A stretch of DNA of 64,000 nucleotides, from assembly GCF_021462265.1 (NCBI RefSeq), contig NZ_JAJONF010000028.1, forward strand, positions 61,825-125,824, in the 5' to 3' direction. This DNA is from Streptomyces shenzhenensis. Its GTDB lineage: Bacteria > Actinomycetota > Actinomycetes > Streptomycetales > Streptomycetaceae. The notes beneath the pieces are model-generated. The model ran no database searches and was not told the DNA's origin. It saw only the letters and a list, made by a program, of their open reading frames with translations. Shown in pieces: positions 36,775-46,049 of this stretch. The translations under genes and the position numbers were made by a program. Position 1 is the first letter of the stretch, and every line of letters starts with the position of its first letter.

Positions 36775-37056
36775 GAGATGCGATCCGGCCTGGACGGACA
36801 CGCTCGCCGGTGGACGGCAGGCCGCCCACGGCTCCCGTCAGGGCACCACACAGGCCGCATACCTGCGGGCCGCCATGACCGACAGCGGACAACCCGTCAG
36901 TCAGCCACGTGTCCCGAAGAAGACCAACGAAATCACCTGCTTCGCCCGCCTGTTGGCGCCCCTCGACCGACGACGCCCTGCACACCCGGCGCAGGCATAC
37001 CCGCTTCCTACGGAAGAAGGGTGCCCGCTCCCTGCTCGTCGTCAAGGACAAGCAGC
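36775..37056 (+). pseudogene. ISAs1-family transposase remnant
   Basis: Fragments of an ISAs1-type transposase appear in more than one frame: AHGSRQGTTQ, AAMTDSGQPVSQ, KTNEITCFARLLAPL and, after a gap, DALHTRRRHTRFLRKKG and SLLVVKDKQPA. In intact relatives the order is DGK..RGSR, LLAAM, KTNEI..F, TADALHTQ, HYL.VVK.NQP, so this is the central part of the gene with frameshifts and a small deletion. It ends exactly where the MOSC gene resumes in the middle of its domain. Confidence 0.82.
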
Positions 37057-38396
37057 CCGCAGTTCGGGGAGAACTTCACCGTGGACGGGCTGCCCGACGA
37101 CGAGGTGTGCATCGGGGACCGCTACCGCATCGGGGCGGCCCTGTTCGAGGTCACCCAACCCCGCGTGACCTGTTACCGGGTGGGACTGCGCATGGGCGAG
37201 CCGCAGATGGCCGCACTGCTCGTGGCGCACCACCGCCCCGGCTTCTACCTCCGCGTCATCGAGGAGGGCGAGGTCGAGGCCGGCCAGGCGATCATTAAGG
37301 TCTCCACCGGCCCCGAGGCGATGACCGTCGAAGAGATCGACCGGGTGCTCCACCTGCCCGGACACACCCGCGAACAGGTCGAACGGGCCCTGCGGATCCC
37401 CGCGCTCAGCCCCGGCTGGCAGAGTTCCATGCAGGCCCTGCTGGACCAGGCCGAGGGCGGCGCCTCTTCGGACAGTGCCGGACTGAGCACCGCGGCCACC
37501 GCACCTCCGCCCGCCTGGCCGGGCTTCCGCCCGCTGACCGTCACGCACATCCAGCCCGAGAGCCGCAGTGTGTTCTCCCTGCACCTGGCCGCCGCGGACG
37601 GCTCGGCGCTGCCGGGCCAATTCCTCACCGTCAAGGTCCGGCCCAAGGGCGGCGTACCACCCCTGATCCGCAGTTACTCCCTGTCCGGCGAGCCGGGCAC
37701 CGGCGCGTACCGGATCAGCGTGAAGGTCGAACCGCACGGCGCCGCGAACAACAAGCTGCGCGCCCACATCCGGGTCGGTGACCAACTGGAGGCCGCCGCG
37801 CCCCGTGGCACCTTCTACCTGACCGCCGGCGACAATCCGGTGCTGCTGCTGTCTGCCGGGGTCGGCGTCACCCCCGTCCTGGCCATGCTGCACGCCCTCG
37901 CCCGCGAACACTCGACCCGTCAGGTGTGGTGGCTGCACGGAGCCCGCGACGGCACCGAGCACCCCTTCGCCCAGGAGAGCCGCGAACTGATCGCCACCCT
38001 CCCCAACGCACGGTCGACCGTCTACTACAGCAGGCCGGCCGCCGACGACCGGCTGGGCGTGGACTATGCGGAAGGGGGCCGCCTCTCGGCCGAGCCCATC
38101 CGCCGGCTCGGCCTGCCGACCGACGCCGACGCGTACCTGTGCGGCCCCGCGTCCTTCATGGACAGCCTCACCGCCGCGCTCGTGGCCGACGGCCTCGACG
38201 CCTCCCGTGTCCACACCGAGATCTTCGGCGCGGGCGCCGCCCTCACCCCCGGGATCAAGGGTGCGGCCACCGCGCCCGCGCCCCACCGGCCGGCGGGTCC
38301 GTCGACTACTCACCCGACCCCGTCGAACCCCCCGCCCGGGGCAACATCCTCATCTGCTGCTCAAAACCCGCCGCAGACGTCGTCCTCGACCTGTGA
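37054..38396 (+). pseudogene. MOSC domain / ferredoxin-NAD(P) reductase / 2Fe-2S fusion, truncated and internally deleted
   Basis: The reading begins abruptly within a MOSC domain at QFGENFTVDGLPDDEVCIGDRY in outline. It continues through VTQPRVTCYRVGLRM and the FAD domain (LIRSYSLSGEP) into the NAD(P)-binding domain (VLLLSAGVGVTPVLAML, DADAYLCGPASFMD). The roughly 90 N-terminal residues are replaced by the transposase remnant. After ALTPGIKG the frame changes and only the tail GSVDYSPDPVEPPARGNILI in outline survives. The cysteine cluster of the 2Fe-2S ferredoxin domain has been deleted. Intact relatives in Streptomyces have all three modules. The product could not transfer electrons normally. 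Confidence 0.85.
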
Positions 38397-38524
38397 GCCA
38401 CGGCGGCGGTGAACCTCCGGCGGGTGGTGCGACGGGCCCGAAAACGCCACAGCGCCTGACCCGGCCGAAGCCGAGCCGAGCGCCGCACGGCAGGTCAGAG
38501 GGGGTAACCCCCTCCCCGCATCCG

Positions 38525-38569
38525 TAGGCCGTGTGGGACTCGAACCCACAACCAATGGATTAAAAGTCC
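38525..38569 (-). repeat. 3' fragment of a tRNA-Lys gene (anticodon TTT), probable att site
   Basis: On the minus strand, GGACTTTTAATCC (anticodon arm with TTT) leads to GTGGG TTCGAGT CCCAC (T arm) and ACGGCCTAC (acceptor 3' strand). The 5' half of a tRNA is absent. Pairing of the anticodon stem fails right after GGA/TCC, so the similarity starts inside the anticodon stem. This is the segment duplicated by tyrosine-recombinase elements that use tRNA genes. The rest of 38,397-38,764 has no gene. No integrase gene is present in the window. Confidence 0.75.
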
Positions 38570-38764
38570 TGGCGGGATCTTGCTGGGTGTTTCCGGACAC
38601 TGGTTCGGGGTCCGGAACCACCTGGTCAGGGCATGCGCTGGTCGGGTCACGGTCTGCTCCGAGCACCACTGCTGCGCCCTCCGCTCACGCAAGCTGGATC
38701 AAGTGGAACCGAGTCGCCCCCGGTGAGCAGCAGGGAGGGACATGCTGACGCCTCAGCTTGACAA

Positions 38765-39445
38765 TCAATGCCTCCCCTGAATCTTTCTCCTTCGCTCGGC
38801 GAGCAAGCGCGCCACGGCGTCACCGAGTTCGAGGTCGGGGTGGACATCGAGCCATGCGTCCAGTTCTTCCGCCAGGTCCACGTCGACGACCTTCCCCTGG
38901 AACCAGCGCGACAGGGAGAGCAGATTGATGATGGTCAGGAGTTCGGCGACGCCGTCAACTTGGACCGCACGGTTGAACTCCTCCTCCTCCAGATCTGCGG
39001 TCAGCGCTTCCAGGTAACGCTCACGTCTCGCATCGGCGACTTGCACGGCCTGCTGGCGGGTAAATGAGAAGCAACCCGATATTCGCCCCACCACCGAATC
39101 TACCTTCAGATTCAGGGGTATATCCCGCAGCCCGGCCTCTTTCGCCTTGCGTGCGAAACCCACGTACTCGTCGGCGATGCGACTCCAATCGGGAATCTGC
39201 AGCTCACGCTCGATGAAATCGAGCAGCCGCGACGCGAAACCGATACGCATCGTGAGGTCAACATCCGGCTCCTCGTTGACCGGATAGGAGTCCGTGATGG
39301 CGATGTCCAGCAGGACGAGAATCCACCGTGCCCTACGGCCGTGGGACAACGGCGGCGACAACCGCCACAGGGCCTCCGACAGCTGGGTAGGCTCAAGCCG
39401 AACGAGCATCCGGTAGTCACTTATTGGGCTATTCAAGACGATCAC
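38765..39445 (-). CDS. Hypothetical protein, third gene downstream of YD-repeat protein 1 (226 aa)
   Basis: No family was recognised. It is soluble and helical with many acidic residues, with segments RARWILVLLDIAITDSY, RLLDFIERELQIPDW and a C-terminal LAEELDAWLDVHPDLELGD. The GTG start overlaps the TGA of the preceding gene by 4 bases (GTGA). Position and overlap suggest a member of the small-gene set behind toxin 1, hence a candidate immunity protein. It ends 195 bp from the tRNA-Lys fragment, so it may be the last gene of the island's left side. Confidence 0.7.
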   Translation of the reverse strand: MIVLNSPISDYRMLVRLEPTQLSEALWRLSPPLSHGRRARWILVLLDIAITDSYPVNEEPDVDLTMRIGFASRLLDFIERELQIPDWSRIADEYVGFARKAKEAGLRDIPLNLKVDSVVGRISGCFSFTRQQAVQVADARRERYLEALTADLEEEEFNRAVQVDGVAELLTIINLLSLSRWFQGKVVDVDLAEELDAWLDVHPDLELGDAVARLLAERRRKIQGRH

Positions 39446-39885
39446 CGAGCGTATGGCTGAATGACTTCGTCGGGAACAGGCACGCCCGCATTAAGGAAGG
39501 CATCGACGCCCGACTGGAGATAGGAATCAGGGACATCGAGATCCAGCAGAGGATAATAGTGGCCACTCTGGTCACTTATCATACCGACCTCCCCATTTTC
39601 AATGATCACGTCTCCGGCACCCCGCACCGGGCCCCCTCGGAACAGTACCGAGTGCTTGATCTTGCGGGATGCTTCCACGAGGATTCGCAGATTTCCATCG
39701 GCGCCGACGGCCCAGAGATAGGTCGTGCCCGGCTGGCCGAACTCCTTCGTCACCGCCCCCGAATTGGGCCGGACGTCCTGGTGCCAACTGCTGGGCGCCG
39801 TCCATCTCGGCCCCGAGGACGACGTTGCCGAGGCCACCGCCATCCAACGCGTTTCTACGGCGGTGAAAGAATCCCGACGAACCAT
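39442..39885 (-). CDS. Hypothetical protein with toxin-tip-like C-terminal sequence (about 147 aa)
   Basis: The segment TTYLWAVGADGNLRILVE, then KHSVLFRGGPVRGAGDVII, then MISDQSGHYYPLLDLDV resembles by eye the ends of polymorphic toxins and similar island proteins (HSxL..GGPV..AGE....G.....SGHY.P). This was not confirmed by search. Start choice is uncertain: ATG 39885 and 39843 are both in frame and neither has a good ribosome site. The longer form overlaps the upstream gene by 31 bp. It could be an orphan toxin module or an immunity gene. Confidence 0.55.
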   Translation of the reverse strand: MVRRDSFTAVETRWMAVASATSSSGPRWTAPSSWHQDVRPNSGAVTKEFGQPGTTYLWAVGADGNLRILVEASRKIKHSVLFRGGPVRGAGDVIIENGEVGMISDQSGHYYPLLDLDVPDSYLQSGVDAFLNAGVPVPDEVIQPYAR

Positions 39886-40295
39886 GAGTCCACGGCCTGA
39901 CTCTTCCTGTAGAAGGTGTTGGGTTGCACGGGATCGCACAATGCAACCAGGACGTCGCCCTCCTGCAGTTCCACGGCCCTTCGGAACGAACTCGTCCTGC
40001 TTTCCCTCAAGCGGATCACCGTGAATTCTAGTTCATGAAGACCAGGCGCGAGTTCGACGAATTTCGGCGCTTTGCTGAATCGGTCTCGATAACAAATCTC
40101 TAGGCCGTTCTCGCGGATAGACACGGTACCCGCCCTGTCGGTGAGACTTCGGATCGGCTCTCTGATTTCAGCGATCAGAAGGACCCCCGTCCTGCCGCGC
40201 TTCTGTGCTCTACCCAGGCACTTTCTGGCTCGCCAGGGTATCCGCTTCACTTCATCGAGGGCTCCCACGGAGAGAGGCGCATCGGATCTTTTCAT
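39855..40295 (-). CDS. Hypothetical protein directly behind YD-repeat protein 1 (146 aa)
   Basis: The ATG lies 3 nt after the stop codon of the giant YD-repeat gene, so the two are translated together. The protein has a predicted beta-rich centre (AGTVSIRENGLEICYRDRF, FVELAPGLHELEFTVIRL) and the tail VELQEGDVLVALCDPVQPNT then YRKSQAVDSWFVGIL. No membrane segment or signal peptide is seen. The family was not identified. Direct coupling to the toxin gene makes it the first candidate for the cognate immunity protein. Confidence 0.7.
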   Translation of the reverse strand: MKRSDAPLSVGALDEVKRIPWRARKCLGRAQKRGRTGVLLIAEIREPIRSLTDRAGTVSIRENGLEICYRDRFSKAPKFVELAPGLHELEFTVIRLRESRTSSFRRAVELQEGDVLVALCDPVQPNTFYRKSQAVDSWFVGILSPP

Positions 40296-40298
40296 GGT

Positions 40299-43200
40299 CT
40301 AGTTGTCCTCGCGCCTGTCGTCACCCAGGTTCCCTCCCGAGGCAGTTCCAATCACTGCGTAGCCGACCGAACTCACGTTGCCAACTCCGGCCAATCCGCG
40401 GCTCACCAGCGCTCCGAACTTCATAGACATTCGCGTAAATATGGGGGCCCCTACCGCTTCTTTCCGCAGTGAATCAGCCATCTTACCTGCTCCATATCCA
40501 ACCCCGGCCATTCCAAGGCTCGCTGCTCCCATGGCACAGCCTCCCCACTGTTGGGAGAAACACGCATCTGCGGTGGTGGCCCCGCCCAGTGCGAAACCAG
40601 CAAACAGGGCTGCGTCGGCAACCCACCCCAGTGGGGTGATCATGGAAAGGACACCTAGCGCGATGCCGGCTCCGCCCAGCCAGGTGCTGTATTTCTGCAT
40701 GAAACCGTGGGAGGCGTCGATTCCCGTTCCTACTCCGCCCGCAGCGCTGCGCAGCAGGTCCCAGGGGGTGGTTGGTCCGCACCAAGCGGAGAGGATGCTA
40801 CCTGCGCCCACTGCCGCCGTGACGGCCCCCGAGGTCATCGTGGCCGCCGTGCTGCCTTCCTCCAGGCCCAGGAGGTCCGCGACGCCGGCGCCGGCCGAGG
40901 GCATGAGCAACCCGGCACCCAAGCCGTACAGCGCGCCTGTGCCGACGGCCGTGCCGAGGCCACTCCAGCTGAAGTCGTGAGGGTGGCTCAGGGAGTAACT
41001 AACGCCGCCGAGGACTCCGCCAATGACGCCGCCGATGGCAGCGCTCACGCACAGCGGGCAGGCGCCGGAGGGGTCGGTGAGGGTGGTCGGGTCGTCGTCG
41101 GTGTAGGCGTAGGGCGACGTGGCGGGTTCGGTGAGGGATGCAGGTGCGGGGTCGGTGCTGGTGAAGCGGCCGGTGGTGGGGTCGTACGTGCGGGCGCGGA
41201 GTTGGTAGCCGAGGCCGGTGCCGGCGGGGTCCTGGTACTGGCCGGTGTAGGCGAAGGGGTTGGCCGGTGCGCCAGTGGCCAGGGTGGTGGCGGTGGTGTT
41301 GCCGTACGCGTCGTAGGTGTATTTGGTCTGGTCGGCTCCGGTGGAGGAGGTGAGGTCGGTGACGGAGCCCTGGGGGTCGTGGTGGTCGTAGTAGGTGCCG
41401 GCGCTGGTGTGCAGGGCCTGGGGTTCGCCGAGGGGGTCGTAGCGGTAGTCGGCGATCAGGGTCCCGGAGCCGTTGGTCTCGTCCGCGACCTGCGGCAGGG
41501 GGTTGTTGATGTCCCAGTAGGTGGTGCGGGTGAGGGTGCTGCCGGTTTTGGTGGTGGTGCGGTTGCCGTCGGCGTCGTAGGTGTAGGCGTAGGTGGTGGA
41601 CCCGACGGTCGCGCCGGAGATTTCGTTGGCGGCGTTGTACTTGTAGGTGGTGGAGCCGGCGGCGGTCTCGTTGCCGTCAGCGTCGTAGGTGTAGGCGGTG
41701 GTGGCCGTGCCGGTGGTGGTCTTGGTGAGTTCGTCGGCCGTGTCGTAGGTGTAGGCCGTGCTGCTGGTGGTGCTGGGGCTGCTCAGGGCCTTGGTGAGCC
41801 GATTGCCGGCCTTGTCGTAGGTGTAGGTGGTCTTGGTGGAGCCGGTCGGGCAGCCGGTGGAGCCCGTGGGGGCGGTGCACTCGGAGAGCAGACGGCCGTT
41901 GGCGTCGTAGGTGTAGCCGGTGGGCGGGGCGGTGGTCCCCGAGCGGGTAGACGTCAAGGTGGACGGAGAGCCGTTGGCGTCCCTGGTGACCGTCCACTTG
42001 GCCAGCGTGGTGGTGGCGTTGGCGGAGCCGACGCTTGCCAACTGACCGGCGCCGTCGTAGGTACGGGTCTCCGTATAGCCGTTGGTGCTGGGCAGTGTGC
42101 TGGTGGTGAGGTTGCCGTCGAGGTCGTACGCGTACGTGAGGGAGGCCGAGTTCGCGCTCTGGCCGGTGATCTCGTCGTCAGCGTTGTAGGTGAAGGTGGC
42201 TTTGGTGGCGTCCGGGTAGGTGCGGGCGGTGACGTCGCCGTCGGCGTCGTAGGTGTAGGTGAAGGGGGTGGTGCTGCCCGGCGTGGTGAGGGTGAGGAGG
42301 CGGCCCGCGGTGTCGTAGGTGGCGGTGCGGCTGCCGGTGGCGTCGGTGATGCCGGTGACCTGGCCCGCGGCGTCGTGGGTGTAGGCGACGGAGGCGGTGC
42401 CGTCGCTGTAGGTCACGCCGGTGGGCAGGCCGCGGCCGTCGTAGGCGGTGGTGATGGTCTGGCCGCGGGCGTTGGTGGTCTTGGTCGGGTGGCCGTCGGC
42501 GTCGTAGGCGTAGGAGACGGCACGGCTGAGCGGGTCGGTGGTCTTGGTGAGCTGCTGGTCGGCGTCGTAGGTGTAGCCGGTGGTGTGCCCGTTGCCGTCG
42601 GTGCGGCTGGTGACGTCACCGAAGGCGTCGTACGCGTAGGCGGTGGTGCCGGTGTCGGGGGCGGTGACGGTGGTGAGGTTGTCGTCGGCGTCGTAGGCGT
42701 ATGCCGTGGTGTTGCCGCGTCCGTCGGTGGCGGAGGCGACGTTGCCGTCGGCGTCGTAGGTGCGGTGGGTGACGGCGCCGGTGGGGTCGGTGACGCTGAG
42801 AGGATTGCCGCTCTTGTCGTAGCCGTAGGTCCAGGTGTACGCGGCCGCGGTGGCGCCGGTGGCGTTGCCCCGGGGATCGGTGGCGGTGAGCCGGCGCCCG
42901 TCGCCGTCGACGGTGTAGCTGGTGATCTCGCCCAGGGGCGAGGTGACGGAGGTCAGGTTGTGGTCGGCGTCGTAGCCGTATGCCGTCTTGTAGCTGCGGC
43001 CGTCGGTGACGGCTGTGACCACGTTGGTCTTGTCGTAGGTCCAGCTAATGCTCTGGCCGAGCGGGTTGCTGGTCTGTGTGGGGTTGCCGTCGGCGTCGTA
43101 GGTGTAGGTGGTGGTTCTGTTCAGCGGGTCGGTGACGGTGACGGGCCGGTGGGATCCGTCGTAGGCGGTGGCGGTGGTCGCCCCGGTGGGGTCGGTGGCG

Positions 43201-45704
43201 GTGATCTGGTCGCCGGCGCTGTTGTATCCGTAGGTCCAGGTGTAGTTGGCCTTGGTGGCGCCGGAGACGTTGCCGCGTGGCGATGTCGTGGTGAGGAGCC
43301 GGCCGGCCTTGTCGTAGGTGTGGCTGGTGGCCCCGCCCAAGGGGTCGGTGACGGAGCTGACCTTGCCGGTCGCCGTGTAGGCGTAGGCGGTGCTCTTGTT
43401 GTCCGGTCCCGTGACCGAGGTCCGCCGGTTCGCCGCATCGTAGGCGTAGGAGGTCGTCGCGCCGAGCGGGTCGGTGACCGAGGTCAGATTGCTATCGGCA
43501 TCGTAGCCGTAGCTGGTCTTCTTGCCCCGCGGGTCAGTGACCGAGGTGACGTTGTCGTCGGTGTCGTAGGTGTAGGTGGTGGTGTTGCCGAGGGCGTCGG
43601 TGCCGGTGAGCCGCCTGCCGGATGAGTCGTAGGTCGCGGTCGTCTTCTCGCTGAGCGGCGAGGTGACCGAGGTGAGGTTGCCAGCGTTGTCGTATCCGTA
43701 GGAGGTCGTCTCACCGCGGGGCGTTGTCACCGTGGCGGGCAGGCCGGCTGCTGTGTACGTCATCGCGGTCACGGCGCCGGCGGGGTCGGTAACCGAGGTC
43801 AGATGCCCGCCGCTGTCGTAGCCGTAGCTCGTCTGGTAGTAGCGTCCGTCGGTGTAGCTGGCCACGTTGCCGGACGTGTAGGTCCAGCTTTGTGTGGCGG
43901 TGGGCGTTACCTGCGTGAGCATGTGGCCCGCGGCGTCGAAGCTGTAGGTGGTGTGGTTGCCTAGCGGGTCAAGAACCGAAGTCCGGTTGCCGTAGGCGTC
44001 GTAGCCGAAGTAGGTACGGTTCCCGAACGGGTCGTACTGGGCGACGAGCAGGCCGCCGGCATACAGGTCGCTCCAGACTCCCCCGTCGGGAGCGGTGACG
44101 TCGGTTTCCCCGGTCGTCGTGTACGCCAGCGTCGTCGTCGCACCCGCGCCGTCGGTCTGCGAGACCACCCGCCCGGAGGAGTCGTACGTGTTGGAGACGA
44201 CGTCGTTGCCCCGCGGATCGTGAATGTCCGTCAGGCGGCCGGCGCTGTCGTACGAGTAGGTGGTGGTACCCCCGTCGACCCCGGTGACCGAGCTCAGCCG
44301 TCCCGAGGTGTAGCCGTAGTCGACGTGCCGGCCGTCGGCGAGAGTGACCTTGCTGAGCGCAGACCCGGTGTAGGAGAGGGTCACGGTGCGCCCGGCCGCG
44401 TCCGTGACAGTCGAGGGCTCGCTGCCGGAGTACATGAACGTCAGGCCCTGTCCAGACCTGTTTTTTCTGCTGGTGAGGAGCCCTGCCGCGCTGAATGTCA
44501 GCACCTGGTGATCCAGCGTCGTCAGCGTGTAGCCGCCGGAGACCGCTGCCAGCGTCGAGCGGGCCAGGACGGGGGTGGTAAAGGCACCGCTCGTCGTTTT
44601 GGTGTAGGTGAACCTGGCGCCGTTCTCGTCGCGGACCGTGACGTCACCATTGGACGCCACGGTCAGGGACGTCTCCCAGGGCAAGGTCCAGCCGGTTCCC
44701 AGCGCACCGGACACGGAGTCGTTGGAGGCATAGCCACGCGACAGGGTGAAGGGCACACCGCTCCCCGCCACGGTGGCATCGGTGAACGACTCAGAGAAGG
44801 AACCCGTCGCAGTGTTCACCGGGTCGCACCGCAGCGCCTGGGGACGGACTGCTCCGGAAGCCGTGCCGCCGCACCGGCCACCGTAGGATTGTTCAGTCGG
44901 CACGCCTGCGAACTTGTAGGCGGAAACGGCGGCTGTACCCCCGCCCCCGCCATCAACCGTTCCCGTCACCGACATGCTGATGTAAGTGCCGATGGAGCAG
45001 TCCGCAGGAACCGCATAGCTCGCGTAGACGCGCGGCGGCGTCGACGGGGTAGGATTCATCAACGTATGGCTCGGGTGGGAGGTGACCACTTGGCCGGTGT
45101 CGATGATGGTCGACGTACCGCACGCCTCGACGTCCCAGGTGACGTGAACCGGATAGGTGTCGTCCAGGTAGACCTTGTTGACCGCGTCGTAGTCGGTCGC
45201 CGAATTCCAGACGTCCGCGCCGAAGGTCAGCGTCTCCCCGGGGATGACCACCCCCGTGTTGGCCGAACGCGGCGAGACCTCCAGGGCATCGACCCACGAA
45301 CGCGGATCGCCCCCCGGCCCGTACATCACCACGTTATCCAGCGTCCCGTACACGAGGGCGTCGTCCGCCGCAGCCGCCGGCGCGGCGGCTTTGGCCTCCG
45401 CTTTGGTGACTGCCCGTATCGCCCTGGCCGAGGGGCGCGTCCTGGGGGCCGAAGGGTGCGTCTTGGGGGCCGCCGACGATACCGAGGTTCGGACCTTGCG
45501 GTCTTGCCTGACCTGCGTGCGGCGTTGTGACAGTGACATCGCGCGCCCGGGGTCGGCAGGGGCGGGGCCGCCAGCTGCCGAAACGCTTGTCCCGGGCGCC
45601 GGCAGGGGAGCCGCCGTAGCCACAACGGGAATGGCAGAGTTGAGCCCGGCAAGAAGAGCGATCACCACTCCGGCTCTGAGCAGCCTGAAGCGCCGTAAGT
45701 CCAT
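40299..45704 (-). CDS. Secreted YD-repeat (Rhs/WapA-like) protein 1 with hydrophobic C-terminal tip (1801 aa)
   Basis: It has a Sec signal peptide (residues 1-32, RLLRAGVVIALLAGLN region), then a basic stretch with GRAMSLSQRRTQVRQDRK near 55. A DUF6531-like entry follows near 305 (DPVNTATGSFSESFTDATV). Dozens of YD repeats (YTYDADGN, YGYDADHN and similar) extend to about 1500, where the Rhs core RARTYDPTTGRFTSTDP leads to DPSG near 1546. The tip (CPLCVSAAIGG onward) is Gly/Ala-rich with several membrane-length segments (WLGGAGIALGVLSMITPLGWVADAALFAG in outline) and ends GNLGDDRREDN. A pore-forming or membrane-entry tip is inferred. The ATG follows AGGGG at 7 nt. It is coupled to small downstream genes. 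Confidence 0.92.
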   Translation of the reverse strand: MDLRRFRLLRAGVVIALLAGLNSAIPVVATAAPLPAPGTSVSAAGGPAPADPGRAMSLSQRRTQVRQDRKVRTSVSSAAPKTHPSAPRTRPSARAIRAVTKAEAKAAAPAAAADDALVYGTLDNVVMYGPGGDPRSWVDALEVSPRSANTGVVIPGETLTFGADVWNSATDYDAVNKVYLDDTYPVHVTWDVEACGTSTIIDTGQVVTSHPSHTLMNPTPSTPPRVYASYAVPADCSIGTYISMSVTGTVDGGGGGTAAVSAYKFAGVPTEQSYGGRCGGTASGAVRPQALRCDPVNTATGSFSESFTDATVAGSGVPFTLSRGYASNDSVSGALGTGWTLPWETSLTVASNGDVTVRDENGARFTYTKTTSGAFTTPVLARSTLAAVSGGYTLTTLDHQVLTFSAAGLLTSRKNRSGQGLTFMYSGSEPSTVTDAAGRTVTLSYTGSALSKVTLADGRHVDYGYTSGRLSSVTGVDGGTTTYSYDSAGRLTDIHDPRGNDVVSNTYDSSGRVVSQTDGAGATTTLAYTTTGETDVTAPDGGVWSDLYAGGLLVAQYDPFGNRTYFGYDAYGNRTSVLDPLGNHTTYSFDAAGHMLTQVTPTATQSWTYTSGNVASYTDGRYYQTSYGYDSGGHLTSVTDPAGAVTAMTYTAAGLPATVTTPRGETTSYGYDNAGNLTSVTSPLSEKTTATYDSSGRRLTGTDALGNTTTYTYDTDDNVTSVTDPRGKKTSYGYDADSNLTSVTDPLGATTSYAYDAANRRTSVTGPDNKSTAYAYTATGKVSSVTDPLGGATSHTYDKAGRLLTTTSPRGNVSGATKANYTWTYGYNSAGDQITATDPTGATTATAYDGSHRPVTVTDPLNRTTTYTYDADGNPTQTSNPLGQSISWTYDKTNVVTAVTDGRSYKTAYGYDADHNLTSVTSPLGEITSYTVDGDGRRLTATDPRGNATGATAAAYTWTYGYDKSGNPLSVTDPTGAVTHRTYDADGNVASATDGRGNTTAYAYDADDNLTTVTAPDTGTTAYAYDAFGDVTSRTDGNGHTTGYTYDADQQLTKTTDPLSRAVSYAYDADGHPTKTTNARGQTITTAYDGRGLPTGVTYSDGTASVAYTHDAAGQVTGITDATGSRTATYDTAGRLLTLTTPGSTTPFTYTYDADGDVTARTYPDATKATFTYNADDEITGQSANSASLTYAYDLDGNLTTSTLPSTNGYTETRTYDGAGQLASVGSANATTTLAKWTVTRDANGSPSTLTSTRSGTTAPPTGYTYDANGRLLSECTAPTGSTGCPTGSTKTTYTYDKAGNRLTKALSSPSTTSSTAYTYDTADELTKTTTGTATTAYTYDADGNETAAGSTTYKYNAANEISGATVGSTTYAYTYDADGNRTTTKTGSTLTRTTYWDINNPLPQVADETNGSGTLIADYRYDPLGEPQALHTSAGTYYDHHDPQGSVTDLTSSTGADQTKYTYDAYGNTTATTLATGAPANPFAYTGQYQDPAGTGLGYQLRARTYDPTTGRFTSTDPAPASLTEPATSPYAYTDDDPTTLTDPSGACPLCVSAAIGGVIGGVLGGVSYSLSHPHDFSWSGLGTAVGTGALYGLGAGLLMPSAGAGVADLLGLEEGSTAATMTSGAVTAAVGAGSILSAWCGPTTPWDLLRSAAGGVGTGIDASHGFMQKYSTWLGGAGIALGVLSMITPLGWVADAALFAGFALGGATTADACFSQQWGGCAMGAASLGMAGVGYGAGKMADSLRKEAVGAPIFTRMSMKFGALVSRGLAGVGNVSSVGYAVIGTASGGNLGDDRREDN

Positions 45705-46049
45705 GACATAGCCCCTAGGTCCGAACGGTTCCTGGCACCACGACAATCAGCAGGTCATGAACTTGTCGCGGGCCGATCATTCCTTGAGGCCGACGGTCGA
45801 ACAAGATGCGCTCTGCACACAGAAGCACCTGTGACATCTTTTGCGCCAGAGTGAACCTTCGGAACAACAGCAGCACTTTACCCCGAAAGGCAATCCTCCA
45901 CTTTGCATGCCATCCGGCCCCATTACCCATTCATTTCCGATGATCTACCTAATTTAGGGAATTTAATTACGGAATCATCACTTCCCTTTCGGAGGGTAAA
46001 TTTCCAGCATGAGATCGACATGACTCAAAGCCTCCCAAGACGCAGATCC

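Noticed and set aside
38525..38600. A complete tRNA-Lys gene.
   Set aside because: No 5' acceptor strand or D arm can be folded upstream on the minus strand, and the anticodon stem does not close.
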